From Neurospora tetrasperma FGSC 2508 (taxonomy: Eukaryota > Ascomycota > Sordariomycetes > Sordariales > Sordariaceae), in NCBI RefSeq assembly GCF_000213175.1, contig NW_009799099.1, forward strand, positions 2,092,201 to 2,156,200: DNA of 64,000 bases. The letters are read 5' to 3'. The position numbers and the translations under genes were made by a program. The notes below the pieces were generated by a model, which saw only the letters and a program-made list of their open reading frames with translations, ran no database searches and was not told the DNA's origin. Below are positions 37,010-48,285 of this stretch, in pieces. Numbering within the stretch: position 1 is the stretch's first letter; the number at the start of each line of letters is the position of its first letter.

Positions 37010-37922
37010 ATGCGGTCCTCTTTCCTTCCCTCTGTGCTTCGTGCAATTCTTCTCGCCGCGCCGCTGGTGAGCGCACACCCTAGCGCAGACTCCGTCGTGG
37101 GTTCTCTGTTTGTGCGCGCCGACGATGGTTACGAAAACACCGTCTGCCGGCCCTCGGTAAAGGAGGGATCCGACAATACCACTCCTCCATGCAGCAGTCT
37201 CGAGAACATCGAGTACCAGTGCGCCCCCAACGGAACCTCACCCCTTGCTCTGGAGGCTCATAAGCAATGTAAGCGACCTCGTTCATCCATACCTAGTTGA
37301 TACACATAGACAACCAACTGACAATTCGACCTTGATTTCCAAAGGCATGTGCGGCGGCTCCTTCTTCACCGAATGGCCCTTCTGCCAACAATGTCTCTAC
37401 GTCCACGGCCTGCGCTCCGAGCGTGATGTCAAGCGCTACACCGAGGTGCTCTCCTCCGTGGAAGCCATTCTGTGCGACGCGCGGGCCACCCCGACGGCCA
37501 TCTTCGCCGACATCTTTACCAGCGTGGCAAATCAGGTCCCGGAGCCGACTGACGGCGCCACCGTCAGCAGCGACCAAGCCGTGAGCAAGACGGACATCAG
37601 CTACTACATGACTACCACGATCAGCCAGGGTCCTGGGAAAATCACGGGCTCGGCGTTGAGTGCTACTGCTACTGATGCGCCGTTAGCGCCGCAGACTTCG
37701 AATACGGGTGGGGATGGTGGTGATAATAACGATGGGAAGACCACTAGTACTACTAGAGGACCTCTTACCGTGACCACGAGCTCATCGGCTAGCGGTGCTA
37801 GCAGCATGGCTGCTGAAACCTCCTCGAAGCATAATGGTGCTGCAGGAGTCAAGGCTGGTGTCACGAGCATTTTTGGTGTTGCTGCTGCCATGGCGGTTGC
37901 TGTGATACTTCATGTGGAATAA
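37010..37922 (+). CDS. Secreted GPI-anchor-like Cys-containing protein
   Basis: Exons 37010-37268 and 37345-37922 are joined across a 76-nt intron (GTAAGC...AAG, CTGAC branch, phase 1). This joins 'EAHKQ' to 'CMCGGSFFTEWPFCQQC'. The product is 278 aa. A signal peptide covers 1-22 ('LLAAPLVSAHP'). A compact Cys module follows, then a Ser/Thr/Gly-rich stalk and a C-terminal hydrophobic tail ('IFGVAAAMAVAVILHVE') preceded by small residues (NGAAG) that could be the GPI omega site. These features predict a cell-wall or plasma-membrane protein. The Cys module ('GGSFFTEWPFCQQCLYVHG') looks conserved in fungi, but no function is known to me. Confidence 0.75.
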
Positions 37923-38467
37923 AAGGATTTGATGATGATAATAACGATGAGACGAGACGGGGAACCCCGGTGGGGACGGATGATGTGCGTCATCTCTTTG
38001 AAAAACGACTGAGGCCATGTCAGACTTTTCATTACCTACGAACAACTCACAGTTATATAATGTATTCACCTCCCCTGAAGAGTCAAGGAGCCATTGAAAG
38101 CAAGAAAAGGACATGAAGGTGGAAGAGTGACCAATATCCATGTCTGTTTTCATATTTTCTGCATGCTTCGTGGTGGAAATTGGCTTACCGCATATTCACT
38201 TATAGTACATACTTAACTTGCCCATCACTATATTCATCATCATCACTTCTCTTTGTACACCAAACCCTTGTACAAAGTTTTCTTTTCATATGTGCTTGAA
38301 TTTCAATTCAAAATCTACGCCGCCGCCGCCGTCACCATCCTCGGTTCCGAGATCTAGTATGCTATCCCAAAACCGATCGCTCGCCCAAGGTATCTCATTT
38401 CTCACATCATTCAAACGCCCACCCATGGATCTGATTCACTGATAAACAAAGCCCGAAGCCGCTCCAT
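37923..38467. other. Convergent 3' region
   Basis: 3' UTRs of the GPI-like protein gene and the GFA-family gene. No coding frame is supported. Confidence 0.5.
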
Positions 38468-39366
38468 TTACTGGGGCATGCCCTCGAAGGGCTTCGCCAA
38501 GTGCTCCTGGCAGAAGGGGAGCTTGCTCTTGGTCCAGATCTCGGTGTCCTATATTGTCATTGTTAGTTAGTTATGTGATTTTGTATGCCAATTAATCTCA
38601 AAGGAGAAGCAAAACGAAAAAAAGAGGGAAAAAGGGAAACGCACAGGCTTGAGAGTCTTCTTGATCTCAGTCGACAGCGAACCACCCTTGAGGGCAATGA
38701 TCTCAGGAGCAGCCTCGGGATCGTGGGCGATGGGAGAGCCGCACTCCTCGCAGAACCAGCGCCAGACGGCGTTGCCGGAGTCGGCGGTGCCCTTCCACTT
38801 CTTGACGGGACCGTTGACCTCGAGCTTGTCCTTGAGGACTACGGCAACGAGGGCTGTTTAATACGTCAGTATTTTCGTGCTTATTTCTCAGTCTGGCCGT
38901 CATGGCGAGTGCGAAGGAAAAAAAAGGGGGACGGGATTATATCCGGGTTCGGGTTATGTGCCAGGGGTAGGTAATTCTAGCGGCCATTCACCATGGAGCT
39001 CTAGCTGGAGCTACCAAGTTCGCACAGCTGGGGCCAATGGAAGCCCTGTGCTGCAGCTGCAGAACAATGATGTAGATTCTTGTTGAGATATTGCGGGGGT
39101 GGGGCGGGGTAGAAGGAGCTGGCTCCATTGAGGAACTACCCCGAGTTCGGTGGTGAAAAGAAAGACTGCTATCAGAGCGCTTCTTTCCACCTCTTATTCT
39201 CGGAGAAGCCTCCCGGAGTTCAATTTTGGGAGTCAGACTTACAGTAGGTAGAGCCGGACTGACGCTGGCAGTCATCGCAGTGATCATAGGCAGTGAGGAG
39301 GGGCTCTTCAGTGTCCTTGACGGTGTAAGTGACAGCCTTGCAAAGGCAGTGACCGGTGAGAGGCAT
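38468..39366 (-). CDS. GFA/CENP-V family zinc protein
   Basis: Member of the glutathione-dependent formaldehyde-activating enzyme (GFA)/CENP-V fold, small zinc proteins; the substrate of most fungal members is unknown. Exons read on the minus strand are 39366-39243, 38853-38645 and 38548-38468. They give 137 aa, normal for the family. The first intron is unusually long (389 nt, GTAAGT...CAG, CTGAC branch, phase 1) and joins 'QRQSGSTY' to 'SLVAVVLKDKL'. The second is 96 nt (GTGCGT...TAG, phase 0). Zinc ligands are visible as C7 and C9 ('GHCLCKA'), C30 and C33 ('HCDDCQRQSG'), and C76 and C79 ('FCEECGSPI'). The protein ends 'AKPFEGMPQ'. Confidence 0.88.
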
Positions 39367-41321
39367 GTTGGCGGGTGTGGGGGGTTTGAATTGGAAAAAT
39401 TAAAAGGCTTTGAGTTGAGGACGATGTCCGAACGAAAGAGTTGAGGACAAGGGAATGGGTAGAGCTGGTGAGGTTATATAGGAAGCTGATGGATGAAGAA
39501 CTGAGTTCCAGATAGGAGTCCACTTAGTCTTTATAGAAACTGGAGCATGGCATACGTGGTAGGTACGTATGCACAAAGCGCTCTCCAATGCTTCCCGCCC
39601 TAGGTATCAATCAGGGAAACTCAAATCATGGTCTCCGTAATCAAAGCCCGAAGCTCCATCCATCCTACACCTTCGCCGTCCGAAGTCTGGAGTTGGCATA
39701 CGCGCCTCAAAAACAGATGGATCGGTTCCACGCTGCACGCATGGTAATCTTACTGCTACAACCAGGATCTCAAACCCCACTCCGTCACCACCCAACACAG
39801 CAAGTTGACGGTGAGCTCCTACGAGGCTGGATATGAATATCACCTGCTGGGTGAGTAGCAGCGGGGCTATCATGTGGGAGGTTCCGGATACCGATTTGAC
39901 GATTATCCATGGGTTAATAGGGGTTGCCGTTGCCCGGGTGGGTTGACTTGGCCTGTATGTCAGTAATCTGTACATGATCGTCCGGCCATTGAGATCCTCA
40001 GAATATTCCCGAAGCTAACACAAAAGTACCCAGATATGGGACTTTGGCTGACATTTTAGGTTTCGGTTGGTCGCCGAGGAATCACTAGGTGCATACGGGG
40101 TAGGTGTCAGCGGAGGCATTATGACAGATCCGCCAGGTCGCCAACGAAGGTTGTAGTGTAGTCTCCGAATGCTTCAAAGCCTCATTTGCTAAACAGGTCC
40201 CAAACAGCATCCACGTAGCTACCCAACCTCTAATGACAGCAATCAAGGTCCCTTGATATACGTGTATGTCATCCGGTGTACTAGATGATGGAAGCGGCGT
40301 TAGCTGCCTCAGATATCCTTTATCGACAGGACAAAGTGAAGACAAGGAGGCACAGCACCTGCGGCAGTGGGGTGAAGGAATGAGGGCCCTTCCGGGATAT
40401 GAGAGAGTTCGCTGTGAACCTCAAGAAACCAGGACTTCCGCGATGAATGAACCACGGCCCGATGTAACGCAAAATGGCGATGATCCCGAAACCAAGTTCC
40501 AATATGTGTCAAGGTAATGCATTATCTGGAGTATTTGGAAGCTCGCAAGGCTGTTGAGCTTGACCGAGTCTGACCGACAGAATTTGTCATTGTCCTGCTT
40601 TGAACCCCGCGTTGGGGATGCCGGTAAACGGAGCTCCACAGCCGGAGACTGCTTACTCTTAGCTGGCTGTTAATACAGGGGGGATGCGCAAGCATAAATG
40701 CCGAAACACTGTGTTTCCCGCATCATGATTTGGAATTGATAACATTCAGCTTCGAGTCTGGTCAGTGTAACCGGCACCTCTCTGCTACGCTTACCTTGCT
40801 TCCGAGGGCTGTAATCCCACGCAACAAAGTAATACAGTGGAGTTGTCGCTACTCGAAATCCAGATACCCTCCATATCTCACATACTCGGCGTCGGGCTAT
40901 GGACCCAGAACTCCGCCTTGATGGACTTTGTACGAACCAAAACTCCGAATGGTGGAACGGCCTGTCAATTCCCATGGTCAATTGCTGGCACCTATCAAGC
41001 TCCAAGCTGGAAGGAGTAGCCTGTCGGTTAGTCATTGATTCCCAAACATCCAGAATACTGACCGCAAATGTTAGCAATGTCTGCTGCACTTAGCTTTGAC
41101 AGTGGTGCTTTTGGAAACATGATAACCTCTTCCTCACCTTCGACAGCAAGCCAAAGATTCGGTGCCGAAGAGGCGCACCATCAGTCCCAGCGACGATTCC
41201 AGCATCCGTCAAGTACGCCATCACAACCCCAAATCATTCTTCCCGACCATAAAATGGATGCCCTCTATTCCCCTTATCGCCCGCAGATTCAGCACGGCGC
41301 CCTCTCGATAATAGATCTCTG
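39367..41321. other. Intergenic, no supported gene
   Basis: About 2 kb containing the promoter side of the GFA gene and the 3' side of the DUF1365 gene. Several 60-139 codon frames on both strands lack any family or splice support. Confidence 0.5.
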
Positions 41322-43244
41322 TTAGCAACTGCCACGCCAAGGGGGCCATGCGAGCATCCATGCGAACCACGCCAATGCCACAAATCGCTGGACTTCGAGA
41401 ACTGATACATATCCGAATGCAATCCTGTCCGCCAAGAACAGTTTTAAGACGCACTCCTTATACGCGGCTTTAGTGGCAGGATCCTCGTGTGTCAAGACGT
41501 AGGCATCCATGAACGAAGGACGGAAATTTCGGATATCAACTGCTGCTTGTCTTGTACGTGGGACTGCGTTCGAAGTCAGTGGCCTCTCGATGGAGTCGGG
41601 TCGTCTTCGCAGGCGTTGGATGCACTTGAAGGCCAAAAATTCCCAGGGATTTGAGATGCTCAGCGGTGGCGGAAATGTTTTCCGCAGAGCCAGCGCGGGC
41701 AAGACTTTTGGGTTGGACAACCATATGGTGCAGTTTTCGTTCATCTCACTGAGGAAGGCCTCGATGTCGTGTGCATAGTACACAAATCTCGAGTAGAATG
41801 CAGGCGTAAGGACCTTGAACTCAAGCCTCTCAATGCTGCGCTCGCCGTCAGCGGCCTCAGGAGAGAGCATCCTTTCAGTGACATGGGCTATTCCGCTGGC
41901 GTTGTAGCTGACCTCAAGAGGAATGGTCGCCTTTTCAACCAGATGTCGCAAAAATCTTCGGAAAATCTTCTCTAGTTGCGACTCAATGGGATTGGCGTTC
42001 CGAGCGATGGTCCCCTTGGAAGGCTCCGGACGAAACCAAATATGAAGTTGGCGGTAGAAGAACAGCGCGCGAGCTTGAAAGAGGATACGAGGGGCAGTGG
42101 CAAAACCTACCCATCCCCAGGATCCTATGAATCTGGCTTTTTGGTAAGTGGTCATGGAAAACGGGTCAATGGCCGGGCCCTCATGGTGAAGGCTTGCCAC
42201 CAATTTGTCGTGGCCTTCCGACGTTGAAAGTCTTATAGTGACATTGACTATGGGTTTTCCATCGTTGCGTGGGCTCAAGGGGTCGGTGGCTGTCATGGAA
42301 TAATGTCCTTGGCGTGAGTTGAACGGCGACACATGGAAGACCTTTGGCCATGCTTGTGTGAAGGGAATTCCATTGGCCTGCTCATTTATCGCGCCCGCGG
42401 TCTGCTTCTCATAATCCGCCGGGTTGCTTTGCAGGTGATAGTTCAAGCAACTCGATTGATAATTCCTTTTCAAGAAGTACATGTGTCGTTCACCGAAGGT
42501 ATTGTTCACTTCCAGGATCATGGCGGCTAGTGATTTGTGCGAATCGTAGAGGTACCAGAAGGAAACGGGGTTGAAATGATAACAGAGGAATCGAGCTGCT
42601 GTAACCAAGTAGGCATGAGGGTATGTTGCCGGATCAACTCCCTATGTGGGTTAACGAATACCTCGCAGGGAGAGTGCAAGTTTGCATACCTGAGTTTGAA
42701 GGTAACTATCGAGCTTCTCACGCAGGGTCAGCTCCCCGCTCTGGCGTTGCAGATAGTCCGAGGCATCCACGTCGAACCATCCCTTTTGCAGCCGTGACGA
42801 TGACGAGAACCATGAGGTCCAGTCCGATATTTGTTTAACTCCGACCGAAACCATGTTGGCTGCGTTACCTCGGTAGCCGACAGGAACTCCAACGACAAGA
42901 TAGGCGTAGGAGAATGTGTGGCTTTTCGGGCTAAGTCTCGTATGCGTCGTGCGACATGGCAGAAGAAGAATTTGTCCAGCTCCGTCCCATTTGGGAATTT
43001 CGACACTTGTCCATCGAAGTCGGAAGAGCTGGAGGAGCTGAAAAAGAAGGAAAACGATTGCGACGACGGCCAAGATTTTCGCAGCTCTTGCATATATCTC
43101 GAGTGTGGTTTCGCCAAAGAAGCCATTGCGAACGAGAATGAAAAAGACCAGCAGCGTCGCATCAAAGAAACCGGCGTAGAGAGTAAGAAAGCCGACGTAG
43201 TTGACGAGAGAGCCGACTACGGCTGTCCGACATAGGCCATTCAT
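41322..43244 (-). CDS. DUF1365 family membrane protein
   Basis: Exons read on the minus strand are 43244-42690 and 42641-41322, with a 48-nt intron (GTATGC...TAG, phase 0) that joins 'YLQTQ' to 'GVDPATYPHAYLVTAARFL'. The product is 624 aa. The DUF1365 signatures are clear: 'HTRLSPKSHTFSYAYLVVGVPV', the 'YHFNPVSFWYLYD' box, 'ILEVNNTFGERHMYF', 'KVFHVSPFN' and 'SMTTYQKARF'. Two hydrophobic segments lie in the first 75 residues ('GFLTLYAGFFDATLLVFFILV', 'KILAVVAIVFLLFQLLQLF'), followed by the conserved domain and a C-terminal extension with another hydrophobic end. The biochemical function is unknown. Bacterial homologues often sit beside cyclopropane-fatty-acid synthase-like genes, suggesting lipid metabolism, but no such gene is present here. 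Confidence 0.88.
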
Positions 43245-44847
43245 AGGAGAAATAAGAGCTGAAGGAATGAAAGAAATGCAGGTGCCCGCCTGCCTGGGAA
43301 GGTCGAAATGAAATTAGGCCCCTGACGGGAGTGTGTAAATACCTACCTACTTCCACTCTTTGGTTAAATGAGAATGGAAGCCTGATGGTGAGGGAGAACG
43401 GAGGAACTTAAATATTAGGTCGGCGTCGCTCCGCATGAGGACCTTGATGGACACTCACAATAAGCACCATCCATCCATCTTGCCGTCTACACCTACTATT
43501 GACCCATCCCACCACCTTCACAATACCTAATATGTGACTAACGCCAACTGATCTAGACCACGTCGACCTGCCACGCGGTTGACTTCAGTTTCTCCCCCGC
43601 GGAAGGAGCGACGAACGCCGGTTAATTGGCAAGAGAAGGCGCAACAGGCAGAGAGAGGGGTTTGGATGGAAATCATTTCCATCCAAACCTCTGTCGTGAA
43701 TAAACGTGAGCTTGACTTTACCTACCACAGGTCTTGATTTGTGGGGAAAAGGGAGCTAAGGAACAAGCGCCCGAAGTCAATTCAGGCACCTCGACTGCTC
43801 AGCTGTTCAATGTCCAGTCGGGTCCGGGCAGTAGGTCTGAACTGGTGAAGTCTCCACCTGTTCTTCGATTTTATGGACGCACTCACGTTCCACTTAGACT
43901 AGTGAATTCCCATGTCCTCATCCGAATGACAAAAGCGGACAACCGTGGAGTATCACAGTGAGACAATAAGGGCCCCGATGCCACGGACTGATTGTTTTCG
44001 CGATGTGTGAACCACGCCGGACGGAGCATCCATCGCCATTGTTCTTCAAGTTCCACATTGGGATGAGGATCTGACTAGATCACGATGGCCTGAGGGGAGT
44101 GAAGGCAACGAAGGATCCACTCTAGAGCGTCATGGTTCCTGCCGCAAAACCCGCCGAAAGGAAGCAGTCGTCGCGTCGGTCACTGTGCGCGGGCCCCAGG
44201 CCTCTCCACTTTGTGCACGAAGAGGCAAACCTGCCCAATGAGAACTTCCTGGAAGCCATGAACCAGCCCCAATGTGGCGGGGGAAGTCGCTCTGGACCTC
44301 TGGCCGTTCGAGTCATCACTCGCCATCGCAGCCAGTGCCGCCGGCCGTGCCAATGTTCGACGGCAGCCCATCGCATTCCATCCACGTATCGCATGTTTCG
44401 GCGAGCGGGACAGCCTCACCGGCGGGTATCGAGTGGCTGATACAGTGATCACAGCTGACAAAAGACAAGTTGCAATACTAATAAACTTCTTTGTCAACTT
44501 TGCCTCGCTCTCGCTCTCCTTGTTATCTATAAACAGTATTTGAATCAACTGGCGAGCAACAGAACTCATAATCCATCCTTTCCTCCCCATTTTCCATCAC
44601 CAAAACCAAAGGTCACGTTTGCCGCTACGTAGGACATAGGGCCCTGAATTCCCTGAATCCACTCCTGCCTCTCCACCTGGCAACTTCCATTTATATTTCT
44701 CAAGACGCAACAGCCACCCCACCATCGTCACTCAGCAATCCTCTTCCTTTTCTCGCGTACTCTGTAATCACGACTACAATTCCCACTTTGACAAGAATTT
44801 CAGCCCTTTCAACCACATCTACCGACAACCAAATAAACTCAATCACA
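43245..44847. other. Divergent upstream region of DUF1365 and MBF1 genes
   Basis: 1.6 kb with CCTA runs near 43338 and a perfect 31-bp palindrome at 43659-43689. The final 150 nt is CA/TC-rich, typical of a highly expressed gene's leader. No supported gene. Confidence 0.5.
43659..43689. repeat. Perfect 31-bp palindrome
   Basis: Arms of 15 nt (43659-43673 and 43675-43689, starting GGTTTGGATGG) around a single central C. No mismatch. It lies 1.16 kb upstream of the MBF1 start. Confidence 0.9.
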
Positions 44848-45428
44848 ATGTCTGCCTGGGATACCGACGCCGTCAAGATCGGCAAGAACGTCAGCCGCGG
44901 TGGTGCTGGGCCCCGCGAGACTGTTGTCCGCGGCAAGTCTGCCCTTAACGCTGCTCAGCGCAGTGGGAATATCATCGCCACTGAGAAGAAGTATGCTGCC
45001 GGTAACACTGTATGTGACTCATGTTTCCATCCTCCCTGGTTCGCAGTCACGCTAGCTGCGTTGCAAACATCATCGTCGCCAATACTAACTGGTCTGTTTT
45101 CCCACAGGCTTCCAAGCCCGGTGTTGAGGGCCAGCGCCTAACAATGGTTGACCGCTCCGACGACATCGTCAAGCCCAAGACCGTCAGCAAAGAGGTCGGT
45201 GCCGCCATCCAGAAGGCTCGCAGCGCCATCATGATCGGCGACAAGGCCATGACCCAGAAGGAACTCGCCACTCGCTGCAACTCTACCCAGGCTATTATTG
45301 CCCAGTATGAGCGCGGTGAGGGTGTCCCCGACCAGAAGCTCCTCGGCAACCTCGAGCGTGTCCTCAATGTCAAGCTTCGCGGTTCCGACATCGGCAAGCC
45401 CAAGTTCGAAAAGAAGGAGAAGAAGTGA
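44848..45428 (+). CDS. mbf1: Multiprotein bridging factor 1
   Basis: Transcriptional coactivator that bridges TBP and bZIP activators; it is also linked to ribosome-collision surveillance and frame maintenance in yeast. Exons 44848-45009 and 45108-45428 are separated by a 98-nt intron (GTATGT...CAG, perfect TACTAAC branch, phase 0), giving 160 aa, normal for fungal MBF1. The N-terminal MBF1 domain starts '[14 protein letters not shown]'. The C-terminal Cro/C1-type helix-turn-helix has '[23 protein letters not shown]' split by the classic turn, then '[17 protein letters not shown]' and a basic tail. Codon use is strongly biased to C-ending codons, as in highly expressed fungal genes. Confidence 0.97.
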
Positions 45429-46228
45429 GCGTGTTTCTTTTGATGGAACCATCTCTCGCATAGGGGTGTTTGCCCCTCCAGGTGGCGGTACCGAGGCCAT
45501 ATTTAGCCAACACGGGACTGTATCCTGATTCGCGGCAAACCCCCCGCGCTTGACTGGGGCTGGTGCCCCGGGGAGCGTTGTTACTACACAATTGTAATCA
45601 AAGGGCGGAAGAGGGGTGGCATGAACGCAACAAGACGGATCCTGTTGCCTGCATGATGGATGATGATGAGGAGGGAGGGTTAAAGGGCACAACATCATAA
45701 GAATATGCGCCGATGACCTGGTTTTTTATTTGCATACATCTACATTCAGCGAGGGTGTCTTGCACTTTTGGAAGGGATTGCTTATATTGCTTTCTCGGAG
45801 GGAAGGCGTTTGCTGAAAGATATCACGGGTCCTTTGTTCTGCGATAGACGTTGGGATGAAATAGACCCCCTTTTTTTTCCTTTGAATTCGTCTTCAATCA
45901 GTCTACACTACGCTGTGTCTGTCTCGTCGTCTATGCTATACATGTTTTGCTTACTGCAGTGGTTCAACTGATTCAACGCCATGCATGTCAATCTCTCTCA
46001 AAATTGTGCCATCTGATAACACCGAATGCTCCATGTCTCAGAGCCCAAAAGAATACAATACGGGTATATATTGAGCAGCCAAGCAAACTCCAAAACTCCT
46101 TAACACTATTACATGCTTTAAGTCTTTAACGACTCTTCTTCCTTGCAATACCAGACCTTTTGTCGTAAGATCATTTCCTCGTTCTTCATCATGAGCGTCA
46201 CCCACGTTCCTCACAGTTTACTGCACAT
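45429..46228. other. Convergent 3' region between MBF1 and Cdt1 genes
   Basis: 3' UTRs and spacer. No coding frame is supported. Confidence 0.5.
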
Positions 46229-47812
46229 CTAACCCAACAGAACCTTAACCATTTGCCCAACCTCCATCTTACTCGGCTGCAACGCCGTTTGCACCACAAC
46301 ATTCTCCCTTCCGCCCACTGTCACGATTTTCAGCCATTGCGGCGCCACCTCACTCGCCAACAGCCGCACGCACCCCGCCGCGTCCTCCTGCGAGATAGGC
46401 GTCCGCAGCGAATCCTTGAGCTTGACCAGCAGCGCCGTCATGGTAAACGCCATGCGCGCCTGTGCGCCCGTGGCCGTGCAGAGCATCCCGATCACGGCCG
46501 CCACGTCCTCTGCGCGCTGTAGCGCCGCACGGCGCTGGATCTCGGCGGCCGAGGGACCGCTCAAAGCGGCGAGGGCGGCCTGATTCTCTTTGAAACGGAT
46601 ACGGTCGAGAAGGGAGAGTTTGGTGCTGTCGGGTTTGAGGGAAGAGGCAGGGGTTGTGGGCTGCTGCTGCTTTTCTTGTTGCAATTGTTGCTTGCGGACG
46701 ACGCCATTCTTGAGTTCTTCGAGGGTACGCTGGTTCTTGTTTGAGAGGGAGGCGGCTTTGATGGCCGAGGCACAGGCCTTGATCGGTGCTTGCGGAAGCG
46801 TGCTGAGGAAGAGAGAGGCGACTTGGCCTGGTCGGCGCGAGTGCCAGAGAGCCCGGAGGTTGGACTCGAAGTCCATGTTCAGCTTGTGTTCCAGGAGAGG
46901 GCCTGAATGGCTTTCGTGTAGCTCGATGCAGATCTTGCCGCGACCATAGTCGGAGATGTAGAAAGGGGCTTTCGAAGGTGAGGTGGTTGCTGTGGTGGTG
47001 GTGGGCTTTGAGGATGACGATACCCAGTTCAGAACGCCGATGTAGCGCTGGATATCCTCGATCGTCACCTTGCGCTTGCCCCAGGTTCGGGTGACACTGG
47101 GCAAAAGTGTGCGCAGATCGACCGGCAAGTTGGAGCCGTTATGAGCCAGTTGCATAGTGTAAGTCTTGAGAAATGCGGCTTGGAGGTCAAGCAGCTGGAC
47201 GAGCTCTCGCGGGAGGTCGTGCTCACTGCTTTCGCCAACATGATGTTTCGACCTTCTCTTCGCTGGTGACTGGAGAGCCAGGCGTTCCAATAGTGTCTCG
47301 GCTTCTGCGGCATCGTGATTATTCTTGTGTAAGGGCTCGTCGTCTCCCTCGAGCAACCGCCGCTTTCGATTCACGGAGACGGCTGGCGCAGAGAAGTTCG
47401 GTATGGCTTTGAAGTCCAGCTTCTTGTTTCCGTTATTGTGCTCGATCTTGACAGACGCGGTGTCCTCAAACCTTACGGTCTTCTTCCTCCTGCAGGGAGT
47501 CTCGCAAGGAGCAACGTTCTCGTTGTCCTTTGTGTCATCGCTCTTCTGGCGGAGTTTCTTGGAGATGGTTGGCGAAGACTCGAGATCAGAGTCATCGGTG
47601 ACTTTTCTCTTTCTTGAACTGAGAACAATCTCTATCGAGGAAGTACGGGTCGTTTCGGCTTGGGCGCGCTTCTTCAGAGTGCTGTCTTTGCTGGGGCTCT
47701 GTTGGATTTTGGCAAGACGGGCGAAGTCGCCAAGATCGGGAGGATGAGCTTGTTCACTCGGGCTAAGCTTCCCACGGGCGGAGCGCGTGTTGCGGGAAGT
47801 CGCGCCGGGCAT
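46229..47812 (-). CDS. cdt1: DNA replication licensing factor Cdt1
   Basis: Cdt1 loads the MCM2-7 helicase at origins with ORC and Cdc6. It is a single exon of 527 aa. The disordered, basic N-terminus carries several Lys/Arg clusters and Ser-Pro sites. A central region fits the winged-helix domain ('AKIQ' and 'ELVQLLDLQAAFLKTYTMQLAH...RTWGKRKVTIEDIQRYIGVLNW', about 210-275). The C-terminal winged helix of fungal Cdt1 is the clearest part: 'LSLLDRIRFKENQAA', 'RAEDVAAVIGML', 'KLKDSLRTPISQEDAAGCVRLLASE', 'APQWLKIVTVGGRENVVV'. The upstream region carries an ACGCGT box about 280 bp before the ATG, which fits G1/S control. Confidence 0.9.
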   Translation of the reverse strand: MPGATSRNTRSARGKLSPSEQAHPPDLGDFARLAKIQQSPSKDSTLKKRAQAETTRTSSIEIVLSSRKRKVTDDSDLESSPTISKKLRQKSDDTKDNENVAPCETPCRRKKTVRFEDTASVKIEHNNGNKKLDFKAIPNFSAPAVSVNRKRRLLEGDDEPLHKNNHDAAEAETLLERLALQSPAKRRSKHHVGESSEHDLPRELVQLLDLQAAFLKTYTMQLAHNGSNLPVDLRTLLPSVTRTWGKRKVTIEDIQRYIGVLNWVSSSSKPTTTTATTSPSKAPFYISDYGRGKICIELHESHSGPLLEHKLNMDFESNLRALWHSRRPGQVASLFLSTLPQAPIKACASAIKAASLSNKNQRTLEELKNGVVRKQQLQQEKQQQPTTPASSLKPDSTKLSLLDRIRFKENQAALAALSGPSAAEIQRRAALQRAEDVAAVIGMLCTATGAQARMAFTMTALLVKLKDSLRTPISQEDAAGCVRLLASEVAPQWLKIVTVGGRENVVVQTALQPSKMEVGQMVKVLLG

Positions 47813-48090
47813 GATTGAGGATGTTGTCGTCGATTATGTTGATGTTTCGCTATGAGCTCTTTTATGGAGAAAATAGAGATGAATGTTGCTGTGGTATAAC
47901 GGTAAGATGGAGATAAGTTTTGTAGTTTGAAGGCTGGCACCGGAAACCATTGTTTGGATAATGTTGCAGCAACAAAATACTGGAGCAAGTGGGTTTTGAC
48001 GAAGTGCGAGATAGCAGAGAGCCAAGACAAGAAGGCTGGGACAGGGGTCTTCAGGTTGGTGAGCGAGACGCAGTTATCTAGTACTTATTC

Positions 48091-48115
48091 ACGCGTAAAG
48101 TGGAATCGCGACGCG
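48091..48115. promoter_or_regulatory. MCB-type boxes (ACGCGT plus GACGCG) upstream of cdt1
   Basis: ACGCGT at 48091-48096 is the full MluI cell-cycle box bound by MBF-type factors in yeasts. A second ACGCG core follows at 48111-48115. They lie about 280-300 bp upstream of the Cdt1 ATG. Confidence 0.5.
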
Positions 48116-48272
48116 GATGCGCTAGCGCACTCATGATTCCAGTCCTGCATTACATACTGTACTACGGTGCCGGACCTTGCGGGCTGTCCAGTCATGGGCG
48201 GGTGCATAACTTATGCGTTCGATGCACTGTGCGCTTTTCGAGGAGAATTGTCCAATGACTCTCATCCATTTC

Positions 48273-48285
48273 AACCCTAACCCTA
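48273..48285 (+). promoter_or_regulatory. Telomere-like box (AACCCTAACCCTA)
   Basis: Two tandem CCCTAA units about 340 bp upstream of the dienelactone hydrolase start. Such short internal repeats occur in fungal housekeeping promoters, where they can bind Myb/TRF-like factors. The role here is inference. Confidence 0.35.

Noticed and set aside
44132-44590. Overlapping plus- and minus-strand frames upstream of MBF1
   Set aside because: Opposed frames over the same bases with no features. The region fits MBF1 promoter or leader.
17592-47812. Cell-cycle gene cluster (Pom1-type kinase, Cdc14, Cdt1)
   Set aside because: The three genes are separated by unrelated genes and have no shared promoters; proximity is most simply chance.
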